This document shows, in pieces, positions 55,852-64,000 of a stretch of 64,000 bases of DNA; positions within the stretch are counted from its first letter, which is position 1, and the number at the start of each line of letters is the position of its first letter. The notes under the pieces were generated by a model. That model saw nothing but the letters and a program-made list of their open reading frames with translations. It had not been told where the DNA came from and made no database searches. Position numbers and translations under genes: made by a program. The stretch is from Cytophagales bacterium. Its GTDB lineage: Bacteria; Bacteroidota; Bacteroidia; Cytophagales; 172606-1. Location: NCBI GenBank assembly GCA_030446715.1, contig JAUJMU010000007.1, positions 1 to 64,000 of the forward strand. Direction: 5' to 3'.

Positions 55852-56400
55852 ATGAAAGCAGACAACCGGACATTCTTTTCCCGGGGACTCCCGACAAACT
55901 TCTTTCTCCTTTTGTTTTTGCTGCTGGGCCAGCTCACCTTCACCGGCTGCCGGAAAGATGAGGAGGATGAACCCAGTGCCACCCCCATGACCCTTTCGGC
56001 GAGCCTGGACGGCAAGCCTTGGGAAGCGACCGGTTTCCTTGTGGAGAAAACGGCTGCTACCGCAACGAGTGACGCCGCGCTGCTCATTTCCTCCCGATCA
56101 AACACCGGCGGCATCCGGTTGAATCTGTACCTGTATGGGGTGGACAAACCTGGTACGTACACGGTGAGCAGCCAGGATAATAACCGGTACAAAGATGCCG
56201 TGCTGGAAGTGAACGGCAATCAGAATGGCCTCGATACCTTTTTTGGCTGGGGACCAACCACCTATACAATTACCAAGGTGGAAGGGAAACACTATGCCGG
56301 TACATTCTCGGGCACTTTCGTGGATGTGACGAGAAACAAGACTATTCAGGTAAAAGACGGCAAATTTGACGTGAGGGAGGGGATACAGGGGGAGCAGTAG
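55852..56400 (+). CDS. Lipoprotein at the end of the tra operon
   Basis: 182 residues from the ATG at 55852. Lipoprotein signal (LPTNFFLLLFLLLGQLTFTG with lipobox Cys) and acidic linker (RKDEEDEPSA). The beta-rich domain (LSASLDGKPWEATGFLVEKT, GGIRLNLYLYGVDKPGTYTV, GKHYAGTFSGTFVDVTRNKT) resembles DUF6252-type lipoproteins of Bacteroidota. As the terminal tra-operon gene it could be a surface or exclusion lipoprotein; this is inference from position. Confidence 0.65.
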   Translation: MKADNRTFFSRGLPTNFFLLLFLLLGQLTFTGCRKDEEDEPSATPMTLSASLDGKPWEATGFLVEKTAATATSDAALLISSRSNTGGIRLNLYLYGVDKPGTYTVSSQDNNRYKDAVLEVNGNQNGLDTFFGWGPTTYTITKVEGKHYAGTFSGTFVDVTRNKTIQVKDGKFDVREGIQGEQ

Positions 56401-56414
56401 TACGGGAAAGAAGT

Positions 56415-57251
56415 TTACTGCCTCGGCAAATGGGAAAAATCACTCCTTGTCATTCCGGCAAAAAGTGCGGATGGCTTGGCTGCATTTGCGATAAATGCTT
56501 TGGCCTCCTCTATGATACTTTTCAATTCCTGAAGAGAAACACCGCCCAGTACTTCCTGGATGGCAGCAACCTTCTCGCCGCTTAGCTCTTCTATTGGAAT
56601 TTCGGCAACAATTGCAGTTTTCTCTATTTCTTTCAAATGTTTTCGTCGGGCTTCGTTCAACTTTTCGCGGTTTAACCCAAAAACATTTATAGATTCTTCG
56701 CCTTTATCGGTCTTACCAAAAGGAACTTCCTGGCGAAAACCAATGTGCTGCTCGGGATCATCCAGGGCAGGATTTACCAGTAAGGTATCGGCAACCGATT
56801 CCTCTTTGGGTACACTGTGGTGATTGATCGCTCTGGTGGCACCGGGCACCAGGGGGAACAGGTTCTTCTTGAATTGCTGGTTGCAGATTTGGCAGGAGAA
56901 AAAGAGGTTGCTCCATTCGTAAGCCAGCCAGTAATAACCGGGCTTCGACAATTTATTCTTGGCTTTTTGCTTGAAGCCGGCTTTAGGCCGAAAGTGTTCT
57001 ACGTCTCCGAATCCGTGGGCTAGAAAAGAACCTTCGCAGAAGCAGCATTTCTCGTGCTGGTCCCGGATCAACTGTGCTTTAACGTCTTCGTGCCCGTATA
57101 TCTCGTTGTCAAAGGTAAACTTTTTACCCTTCGCAGGAACGTGGTAATCAGCGGGACTGGCATCGTAAGCCTGACAATTCCGCAAAGTTTCTGCGGCTCC
57201 CTCCGTCAGCAGTACAGCAGGGGGAACGGCAGATTTCATTACCTGAATCAT
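56415..57251 (-). CDS. ptuB: HNH endonuclease of a Septu-type (PtuB-like) pair
   Basis: 278 residues. Zinc/HNH core: EKCCFCEGSFLAHGFGDVEH with FRPKAGFK, then WLAYEWSNLFFSCQICNQQF and KKNLFPL (Cys pairs flanking the His and Asn of the HNH fold). The rest is helical (LNREKLNEARRKHLKEIEKT). In PtuAB (Septu) and retron-Ec78-type systems an HNH nuclease of this kind is the effector controlled by the ATPase encoded next to it. That ATPase gene lies 30 bases upstream. A start at 57239 is equally possible. Confidence 0.8.
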   Translation of the reverse strand: MIQVMKSAVPPAVLLTEGAAETLRNCQAYDASPADYHVPAKGKKFTFDNEIYGHEDVKAQLIRDQHEKCCFCEGSFLAHGFGDVEHFRPKAGFKQKAKNKLSKPGYYWLAYEWSNLFFSCQICNQQFKKNLFPLVPGATRAINHHSVPKEESVADTLLVNPALDDPEQHIGFRQEVPFGKTDKGEESINVFGLNREKLNEARRKHLKEIEKTAIVAEIPIEELSGEKVAAIQEVLGGVSLQELKSIIEEAKAFIANAAKPSALFAGMTRSDFSHLPRQ

Positions 57252-57281
57252 ATCTCCGTGAGAGGCTTAAAAAAACGTATT

Positions 57282-58778
57282 CTATTTTGCTGATTCATTG
57301 GACGCATCCTCTCCGGTAGACTTTTGCGAGTCCGCAAGGATCATGGCAATGCGGTCAATGGCCAAAAAAGCACGTTCCTCCGCTGGTGTCTCCCCTACCG
57401 GCAGTTCCCCGATCTGGCTTTCCAGGGTCTTCAATCTTTTTTCATCCCGGCCGGAAAGTGCTCTTTTTGATAAAATTTTCGTTCTTTCTTCCAAAAGCTT
57501 GGCGGTACTGGGCGAACGGGCACTTTCCAGGCCGAATAAATCACTGGTGAGAATTTGATCTACTCGCCAATTTCGGATATTGGCAGGATCGTTATCAATG
57601 ATTACCTGATTACCTTTTCTCTTCAACAAAACCAGATTGGCGTCTTCAGCGGCTTGAGCAATCAGGGGACTGTGGGCCGTAGCAATGAACTGCGTTCGCG
57701 GAAATGTCTCCGTCAAAAAGTGGATTAACTCCCGCTGCAACTTGGGATGTAAATGAAGGTCAATCTCATCAATAAGTACTACTGCTGGCTGCTCAAGGGG
57801 ATTATCAGCATCTTCGTACCGGTCGAGCATGCGACTGGCGAAATCGACCATCCAGGCAATCAGCGTTTTGTAACCGAGGCTCAGTTCATGCAGGCCCACC
57901 CAGCCGTAGTGGGTTTTAAAAAGCACTTGCGGAACCTTGTCACTACTCTCAATGCGAATCTCACTTACCTCACCCCGAAGCAGCGTTTTCAAGATGCTCA
58001 TCACCTTGTTTTTTTTCTTTGCTGTTCGGGTATTTTCTTCGCGCAGCGCCTTGTAATCGGCCTGAATAAGCCATTCCTCAGCATTCAACAGCACAGCCTC
58101 ATCATTGAATAAATTCGCGGATGGAAGGTCTACTACAGTATTGGTGATAGCCGAATTGCCGATTCTTCGGGCTGCCCCGTACCCATAACAATTAAAGGCA
58201 TCATTGTAAAATTCGGTATCTTGGAGAAACTGAGCGAAACCTTCCTCTATTTTTAAGCCAGTCTTGCGAGGTTCAATAGATTTGGAATCAGAAGACCTAA
58301 CTGATTTTTCTCCAAAACCGGTACTTAAAATATATTCGCATTTTAGTGTTGCTTCCAGTTTCTCGTCCCGCACGAAATAATTCGACCCTAGAGGTGCAAT
58401 AGAGACGTACATATTAGTTAAAGCCAGGAACCCACCCGAACCAGTAGTTGGATCCATGTTGAATTTCATGCGTCGTTCGCCTCGACCGGATTTATGGGTT
58501 GATCCTAAGCCCCTACCTGATTTACTGAATTTTGGAAGATATGAAATAGGAGTGGTAATTGAGCTCACTGCTGCCAATCCTCGCAAAAGTGTTGTCTTGC
58601 CAACGCCATTATCACCCAGGATGATTGTCCAGCGGGCGGGCTGGCCTTCTTTGTCGGTGAGCCGCAAGGTTTGTTTGGCACCGAAAGACCGTACGTTTTC
58701 CAGGGAGAAATTCAGGAAATAAGCCCCTAATTCTTTAGGACTATTCGTGTCGGAGGGTTTATTCGCGGAGCCAGCCAT
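57282..58778 (-). CDS. ptuA: AAA/ABC-type ATPase of a Septu-type (PtuA-like) pair
   Basis: 498 residues. Walker A GDNGVGKT (55-62) in TIILGDNGVGKTTLLRGLAA. The signature-like region is HELSLGYKTLIAWMVDF. Walker B is in PAVVLIDEIDLHLHPKLQRE, then QFIATAHSPLIAQAAEDANL (switch His). This is the overlong, hook-less ATPase type used in PtuA and OLD-like defence proteins. C-terminal residues are helical. Together with the HNH partner it forms a defence pair in the known systems. Upstream on the same strand is a truncated hsdS, which suggests it was embedded in a type I restriction operon. Confidence 0.8.
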   Translation of the reverse strand: MAGSANKPSDTNSPKELGAYFLNFSLENVRSFGAKQTLRLTDKEGQPARWTIILGDNGVGKTTLLRGLAAVSSITTPISYLPKFSKSGRGLGSTHKSGRGERRMKFNMDPTTGSGGFLALTNMYVSIAPLGSNYFVRDEKLEATLKCEYILSTGFGEKSVRSSDSKSIEPRKTGLKIEEGFAQFLQDTEFYNDAFNCYGYGAARRIGNSAITNTVVDLPSANLFNDEAVLLNAEEWLIQADYKALREENTRTAKKKNKVMSILKTLLRGEVSEIRIESSDKVPQVLFKTHYGWVGLHELSLGYKTLIAWMVDFASRMLDRYEDADNPLEQPAVVLIDEIDLHLHPKLQRELIHFLTETFPRTQFIATAHSPLIAQAAEDANLVLLKRKGNQVIIDNDPANIRNWRVDQILTSDLFGLESARSPSTAKLLEERTKILSKRALSGRDEKRLKTLESQIGELPVGETPAEERAFLAIDRIAMILADSQKSTGEDASNESAK

Positions 58779-58814
58779 AAGATTGTTTTTGCTTATACTT
58801 TAACGTACATCCGG

Positions 58815-59206
58815 TTAAAACAACTCCCCCTGCATCACCATTTTCTTCTTCCCCTTCGGTTTCCCATCCTTTTCGGCCCGTATTTGCTCCAGCAGCACCG
58901 AAGCCGGTTCGTCATTCGGGTCCTGCGGCACCAATTCCCCGCGAAAGGCTTTCGCAAGCAGGGCCTGGGGAAGTTTGTCCAGGTAGGCTTTGGCTTTGTT
59001 GTACTGCGCTTCGATCTTGTCGGCTTTGGCAAGGAGGGATTCTACACGGCTGGCAATCTCCTGTTGCTCAGCCAATGGTGGAAGTGGGATTAAAAAATCC
59101 CTTATCTCTATAAGGTGCAAATCCGGTGTCCCAATACCACTTACTCTGTCTCTCGCTTGCGAAAATACAAATTCAGAGTTTAAAGCTATTTCCAAATATT
59201 TATTAA
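58815..59206 (-). pseudogene. hsdS: Type I restriction specificity subunit HsdS, C-terminal fragment
   Basis: The frame reads from the IS630 junction to the stop and gives NSEFVFSQARDRVSGIGTPD, FLIPLPPLAEQQEIASRVES, then LLAKADKIEAQYNKAKAYLD and LLAKAFRGELVPQDPNDEPA. This is the second target-recognition-domain end and conserved C-terminal helix of HsdS. The N-terminal two thirds are lost at the element. No hsdM or hsdR is in the window. Confidence 0.85.
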
Positions 59207-60304
59207 GTAGCGAATCAAAAATAGGGATAAGAAATCGGAAGTTGGTAAATTTGGGGTATGCGCTACATCAAAGAACTCACCCCGGAGCAGAAACAGGCTT
59301 TAGAAGAAGGGTATAAAAAGGGAAAAAGCCACTCATTCGGCAATCGGTGCCAAGTATTCTTTTGTCTCATCAAGGCCACTCGGTGCAACAACTGGCCCGG
59401 ATGTTTCAAGTCAAGGACCTAAGTATTTACAAGTGGATGAACCGCTTTGAAAATGCTGGGGTGAAGGGCTTGCAACACCAGCCGGCAGGGGCAGGAAAGC
59501 CTTGCTCAAGCTGGAGAATCAGTTCCATGTGCAAGTGATAGCAGAGCAGATCGAAAAGCAAAATCAGCGCGTAAAACTGGCTAAAGAGCAGATCGAAAAG
59601 CAGTTGGGCCACTCTTTAAGTGAGAGTACATTGAAGCGGTTTTTAAAAAAGTGGTTACCGCTGGAAACGCTTCCGCAAATGGGTAAAGCCTTTGCAGGAT
59701 GAAAATGAATACGAGCAGAAACGACTGACTCTGCTGACTTTACTGCTGCTGGCCCAAGCCGGTTACATTGATCTTTGTTTTGGAGATGAAGAGTGGTTTT
59801 CCGCTCATGCCTACGGTTCCTTACGGGTGGATCAAAAAGGGCCAGCAGGCTTGTATCTTATCGCGGCATAGTGGTAGAATAAACGTGTTTGGCTTGCTTT
59901 TCCACCACCAGCAGCGCTGACCAGCTATCAGAAAGGGGAAAGTCTCAATTCGCAGTTTATTATTGATTCCATCACTGACTTTGCCCAAACCCTTCAACTA
60001 CCCACCCTTGTGGTGCTCGATAATGCCCCTCTTCACACCAGTGCTGCCTTTCAAGCCAAACAACAAGAGTGGGAAACAAAAGGGCTTTATGTGTTTTTCT
60101 TGCCCGGTACAGCCCTCACCTCAACCGCATCGAAAGACTCTGGAAGCAGATCAAACACGGCTGGCGCAAAGCCCAGGACTACCTTTCTTTGGTCCTGCTC
60201 AACCAGGCGCTCTCCCAAATTCTGACCGGCTTTGGGACCACTTTTACTCTTGATTTCTCTGAACCTGACTTAACCTTTTTCCTATCCTAATTTTGATTGA
60301 CTAC
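59207..60304 (+). mobile_element. IS630-like insertion sequence, decayed
   Basis: Related ends GTAGCGAATCAAAA at the left and the complement of GTAGTCAATCAAAA at the right, each next to TA, with length about 1,100 bases as in IS630. It cut the hsdS gene at its left end and abuts the CDF remnant at its right end. Confidence 0.7.
59258..60290 (+). pseudogene. IS630-family transposase remnant
   Basis: It starts MRYIKELTPEQKQALEEGYK. Further pieces in other frames are HSVQQLARMFQVKDLSIYKW (helix-turn-helix), KLAKEQIEKQLGHSLSESTL, VVLDNAPLHTSAAFQAKQQE (second catalytic Asp in LDNAPLH) and a final piece with HLNRIERLWKQIKHGW (N-x-I-E-R-x-W). At least four frame changes; not functional. Confidence 0.8.
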
Positions 60305-60308
60305 TTAC

Positions 60309-61017
60309 TTTTTCTATTCTCGAATTAGTCGGGGAATCATATCGGGTAGTATTGCCATTCTGTCGGATGCCATTCATGATTTCGCTGATTCCCTCTCGCT
60401 GGGCGTAAGGATGGTATTTTGAAAATAAATCCCGGCAAGGCAGTACGGATAAATACTCTTATGGGTATGCCCGATTTTCACTGCTGGGTGCCCTGGTAAA
60501 TGCCTTTGCCCTCTTGCTGGGTTCTGTTTATATCATATACAGATCAGTCAAAGGAATCATCAACCCACAAATGCCAAAGGTGGAGTGGATGTTAGGTATG
60601 GCTGTTTTAGGGGTTATCATGAATGGAATAGCCGCCTTGAAATTAAAGGGTGGCAAGTCAATGAATAAGCAGGTCATGACGATTCATTTGATGGAAGATA
60701 CAGTGGGTTGGGCAGCTGTACTGATAGTTAGTATCATTTTGTTTTTCGTAAAAATTCCCATTCTTGATCCCATCCTGGCCATTGTCATTAATGTTACCGT
60801 ACTGGCTTTTGTGTGGACAAAACTGGTTAAAGCCATTAAAATCATGCTCCAGCAAGTCCCCTAATGTAAATCTTCCCGAATTACGCCAGAAAATATGCTG
60901 CTGGATCACGTAAAAGAGGTGTCCCACCTGCATATCTGGTCGCTCAACAAGGAAAAGCAGTAGTATCTACCCATGTTACGGCCAAAGGCTTAAAAGATTT
61001 CGGGATAGTGAAAACTT
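60309..61017 (+). pseudogene. Cation diffusion facilitator (CzcD-like) exporter remnant
   Basis: Pieces in two to three frames: GSIAILSDAIHDFADSLSLG (the HxxxD zinc site of membrane helix 2 in CDF proteins), then SVYIIYRSVKGIINPQMPKV, GVIMNGIAALKLKGGKSMNK and HLMEDTVGWAAVLIVSIILF (second HxxxD site). The soluble C-terminal domain is reduced to EVSHLHIWSLNKEKQ. Its N-terminus is lost at the IS630 end. It once exported zinc, cobalt or cadmium. Confidence 0.8.
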
Positions 61018-61300
61018 AAGGAACAAATCAAAAGGATTTTGGCTTTTTGAAAACCGAGCATATTACCATTGATATCCAACAGGAGTGAATCAGCCGACGC
61101 TAATCTGCTTATTATTTGAGCAGATGGCAAATGAAACATATTAAACCACTCTACTCCATCCGGAACAATAAGCAAGGCATTAGGCTAAGCGGTCTGATCT
61201 GATTCTCACCTATATTTCAAGATATTACTTGTTTGCTACAAGTATTAGAAGAGATACTAAAAAAGAAGAAGCCAATCCTATTTCAAGATTTTATTCAATA

Positions 61301-62429
61301 ATGGAATATGTTGAAACCATCATCGTTGGAGCAGGCGCAGCGGGGCTTGCCGTCGGCCTAAGAATTGAAACAAAGGAACATTAAAGTGATTCTGTTGGAG
61401 CGTGGCCGCCAGGTAGGGCAGCGTTGGGCAGATCGTTACGAAGACTAAAACTTAATACTGTTGGATGGCTTTCTGAACTGCCGGGACTTTCTCTTGAGAA
61501 GAGAGTTCAGCGGTTCCCGAACCGAATGCAATGGATAGAGTACCTTCAGCGCTATTGGAAGCATTACCAGCTCGATACCCGGTTCCAGACCAAAGTACCG
61601 GGAGTCGATTGTGTAAAGAGGCAAGTGGTTACTTGTAACCACAAAAGGTGAATTCAGCTGCCGCTTTCTTGTTATGGCAACAGGCCATGACAACGTTCCT
61701 GTTGTGCCACCATGGGAGGGACTGGAAGGCTACTCAGGGCAATTCCTGCACTCTGCCGATTACCAAAACCCGCATCCATTTGAGAACAAAAATGTACTTG
61801 TTGTGGGATCCCGGCAATTCCGGCTGCGAGATTGCCGGTAAACTCGCTGAGGCAGCATGTTCAAAAATATGGATATCCATACGTTGCCCGCCGCTGATTC
61901 TTCCGGAAACCTTCCTGGGGATTTCCATCACTACCCAGGGCTGATTATCAGCCTTTTTCCAGATCACATTCTTGATCAACTTGGCTGGGCATTACAACGA
62001 ATCTCTTTCGGAGATTTGTCCCCATGGGTTGCCGCGCTCTGCTAAACGTTTATCAGACATGCGTCACCATTATTATTCTCCACCCATAGATCGGGGGTTC
62101 ATCGCTGCTCTGAAATCGAGGAAAATAGAGGTAGTAAGTGCTGTGCAAAAATTCGAAGGCCCCCATGCTATCCCGAAGATAAATCCGTAATACAACCAGA
62201 TACTGTCATTGCCGCCACCGGATACCAGCATGGATTAACAGTTTTACTAGGACACCTTAATGTGCTGGACAAAGAAGGACAACCTCAGCTCCTTGAAAAT
62301 AGTGTATCCGCAAAAGCTTCCCACCTTTATTTCGCCGGATTCCGTTACGGTTTACTTGCACTTTTACCCTACATCAAAGAAGATGCCCGTAAAATCGCTG
62401 AATCGATCCTCAGGACACAGCTTATATAA
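61301..62429 (+). pseudogene. FAD/NAD(P)-dependent oxidoreductase (flavin monooxygenase-like) remnant
   Basis: It begins EYVETIIVGAGAAGLAVGLR, a Rossmann GxGxxG dinucleotide-binding start, and soon hits a stop. Other frames give NTVGWLSELPGLSLEKRVQR and NRMQWIEYLQRYWKHYQLDT, and the end VSAKASHLYFAGFRYGLLAL. Similar flavoproteins lie next to metal or oxidative-stress genes. At least five breaks; decayed. Confidence 0.75.
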
Positions 62430-62432
62430 CTT

Positions 62433-62846
62433 TTGGCAGGTAGTCTGTTTATCCCTGATTGTTTCCGGATAACCGTAAACTGTCGCCCGGCTGATCCCAG
62501 GAATGCGGACAATCCCGTAAGCCGTCTTATTTTTCTGTTCACATGGTTCTTGCCGCTTATGCCTTGGCCATTTGCTGCTTTAGCTGCTTTACCGGAATTT
62601 TTGCACCTGCAACGTAGCCCGAATCAGGCAAGTCACTTCTTCAGTTACCAGCGTGACCGGCGATCATGCCGTTACACTAACAGTTGCTTTTCTGCCCTTA
62701 GCTTTAGCGGGACTTCCGGTTGGGAACCTGCCCCTTCGTTTACACAGGCCATTGTGCTTTTAGGAGTACTGCAGGTTTTTCAGGAATCTGGTTATCAAGC
62801 GGGAGGAAGAAAGGAACAACAAATGGATCATGCAGAGCAGGAATGA
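62433..62846 (+). pseudogene. Unidentified coding remnant
   Basis: Hydrophobic pieces in several frames (VLAAYALAICCFSCFTGIFA; FLPLALAGLPVGNLPLRLH; FTQAIVLLGVLQVFQESGYQ ending in MDHAEQE) suggest a broken small membrane protein. I cannot name it. The surrounding genes are decayed metal-resistance functions. Confidence 0.35.
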
Positions 62847-62955
62847 AATACATACTTTGGCTGTTTGACCAATTCGATGTGTGATAGACATAAACCTACA
62901 AAAATTATATACATAATTTATAGAATTGTGTAAAGGCCGCTTGTCCCCTTGGTGT

Positions 62956-62974
62956 TAACTTTGTAACAGTTACA
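62956..62974 (+). promoter_or_regulatory. Putative promoter -7 element with overlapping operator palindrome
   Basis: TAACTTTG (62956-62963) fits the Bacteroidota -7 consensus TAnnTTTG, 34 bases before the ATG. It is overlapped by a perfect palindrome TGTAAC-A-GTTACA (62962-62974), a position expected for a repressor site. A matching -33 TTG at the right spacing is not clear. Confidence 0.4.
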
Positions 62975-62997
62975 TAACTGGTTGTTCTTCTGAAAGT

Positions 62998-63372
62998 ATG
63001 TTTAAGCACGTCCTACATATTATTCTTGCGCTTACACTCCTGATGTCGTTTACAGGAGTTGTAATCACTAAGAATTACTGTGATGGCTTACTAATGTCTT
63101 CCCAGATTAATTTTGGAGGGGCCGATCATTGCTGCGGCTCGGAAATGCCAGCCGGGCATTTTGCGCAGGAGTTTCAGTCGGTTAAATTAACCGCTGACTC
63201 GGATGTACAGATGGAAGGAATAAAATTACCGGCAGCAGGCATTGTTACGGTATTAAATTTTATTACTGAGTACCTCCAGGCGGCAATCCAGGAAAAGCAA
63301 CCCTTGGCTGTCTACGCAGCTCCCACCCTCACACGGGATATTCCAATCCTAGTCAGGACCTTTAGAATTTAG
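62998..63372 (+). CDS. HYC_CC_PP-family-like small protein, metal-resistance associated
   Basis: 124 residues with a signal-like N-terminus (HVLHIILALTLLMSFTGVVI). KNYCDGL is followed by a DHCCGSEM segment, the order of the family's conserved HYC and CC motifs with Asn in place of His. The final PP motif is not evident (YAAPTLTRDI). These proteins sit beside copper or zinc efflux genes in Bacteroidota; the role is unproven. It is intact, unlike its upstream neighbours, and has its own promoter-like element. Confidence 0.6.
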   Translation: MFKHVLHIILALTLLMSFTGVVITKNYCDGLLMSSQINFGGADHCCGSEMPAGHFAQEFQSVKLTADSDVQMEGIKLPAAGIVTVLNFITEYLQAAIQEKQPLAVYAAPTLTRDIPILVRTFRI

Positions 63373-63468
63373 TAGTAAGTAAGACTTGCCGGGCGTGGCG
63401 GGAAGATATTTGTATCCCCCCTGCCCCTTTGCTTCCAAGCCTTCAGGCTTAAGATAGCGCTATGGCTT

Positions 63469-63960
63469 TTGCTTACTTTCTTACTATTATATTCTTTTCC
63501 CGTGAAATCTTCTCTTTTCATTGTCGTTCCAAGCATTATTTTAGGTTTTCCCCTCATCAGTCAGGCTCAGCTACCGGCAGATTATAAACATCGGCTAATG
63601 CACGCGCAGGACGTTAGTACGAACCACATTCTTTTGTCAACCCAGGCAGAAGTCTCTGGCCAGCGGCATCATTACAAACTCGCTTCAATACCCTCCGGCC
63701 GTGCTATAAACCAGTTCCTTGAAGCTGCTTCGGCTTGTTGTGCACCAGCATTTTATAGCGCATTCTATTCAATGGCTAATTATAAGCGTCCCTACCGGGT
63801 TGCAGACAAAAAAAGTTGCCTGAAGGGATATCCCTGTCAGCAAGGGGCGAAAATGGCTTGGTGCGCTAGGCAAGGCGAGGGAACACTGCTCGTTCTACCC
63901 AATGCCCTCTTACGGGAGCACCTGGGGAATTTTCCCTTACAGGCGGATCAGATTTATTAA
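63469..63960 (+). CDS. Hypothetical secreted protein or remnant
   Basis: An open frame of 163 codons from a TTG. SSLFIVVPSIILGFPLISQA looks like a signal peptide cut before QLPADYK, but the rest (GRAINQFLEAASACCAPAFY, KKSCLKGYPCQQGAKMAWCA) has a composition that may reflect a frame change. No family recognised. It may be the broken start of an efflux or receptor gene that usually follows HYC_CC_PP genes. Confidence 0.35.
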   Translation: MLTFLLLYSFPVKSSLFIVVPSIILGFPLISQAQLPADYKHRLMHAQDVSTNHILLSTQAEVSGQRHHYKLASIPSGRAINQFLEAASACCAPAFYSAFYSMANYKRPYRVADKKSCLKGYPCQQGAKMAWCARQGEGTLLVLPNALLREHLGNFPLQADQIY

Positions 63961-64000
63961 GTTGGAATCCTAACTTAATCTGCTCTTTTCCCGTAACCAT

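Overview
The window reads as chromosomal DNA of a Bacteroidota bacterium, most likely order Cytophagales. The basis is SusC/SusD-type outer-membrane genes, an ECF sigma/FecR pair, the Bacteroides-type conjugation gene set (TraE/F/G/J/K/M/N-like), an RteC-like regulator and an IntDOT-style integrase lacking the first catalytic Arg. No ribosomal RNA gene, complete tRNA gene or CRISPR array is visible.

Layout. (1) 1-480: remnant of an IS1-like transposase. (2) 480-17,900: a GC-rich polysaccharide utilisation locus. It holds a heparinase II/III-like protein, a GH50-agarase-like enzyme (frameshifted), a GH29 fucosidase, a c-type-heme/FG-GAP lipoprotein, a DUF4397 lipoprotein, SusD and SusC (both with several single-base frameshifts), FecR, an ECF sigma factor and a GH42-like beta-galactosidase. 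A 12-base box (AAACGRGTAGTA) recurs upstream of the fucosidase, fecR and GH42-like genes. (3) 18,000-20,530: a broken serine recombinase carrying a small inverted-repeat element, a frameshifted tyrosine integrase, and a tRNA 3'-end fragment with a terminator. (4) 20,700-28,700: mobilisation part of a conjugative element (coupling protein, broken relaxase and mobA, an oriT-like region), then a cassette with an XRE regulator, a membrane-anchored C2H2 zinc-finger protein, a PD-(D/E)XK nuclease and RadC. (5) 29,000-37,000: IS982 remnant, YhcG/DUF1016 nuclease-like gene, a TA-flanked MITE, an IS701-like element, and an AT-rich three-gene operon resembling an ABC-three-component conflict system. (6) 37,000-38,800: helicase-loader-like ATPase, helix-turn-helix initiator-like protein and excisionase-like protein. 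(7) 39,000-46,000: small regulators, a HEPN-like protein, an RteC-like protein and a cluster of secreted or membrane proteins. (8) 46,100-56,400: type IV secretion (tra) operon. (9) 56,400-59,200: ATPase plus HNH pair of Septu (PtuAB) type beside the 3' end of a type I restriction hsdS gene, cut by an IS630-like element. (10) 60,300-64,000: decayed metal-resistance genes (CDF exporter, flavoprotein) and an HYC_CC_PP-type gene.

How the parts fit. The left third senses and degrades an external glycan, probably galactan- or fucose-containing: SusCD imports, the STN domain of SusC signals through FecR to the ECF factor, and the secreted hydrolases cut. The rest is an integrative conjugative element, partly decayed, that carries several separate anti-phage or conflict modules (YhcG-like, ABC-3C-like, PtuAB-like, HEPN-like) in two cargo zones between its mobilisation, replication and transfer modules.

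Quality note. Many otherwise conserved genes are broken by one-base changes, mostly apparent losses in short G or C runs (susD, susC, GH50-like, integrase, relaxase, mobA, traK). Some of this is probably residual sequencing error. The IS elements and the 60-62.8 kb remnants look genuinely decayed.
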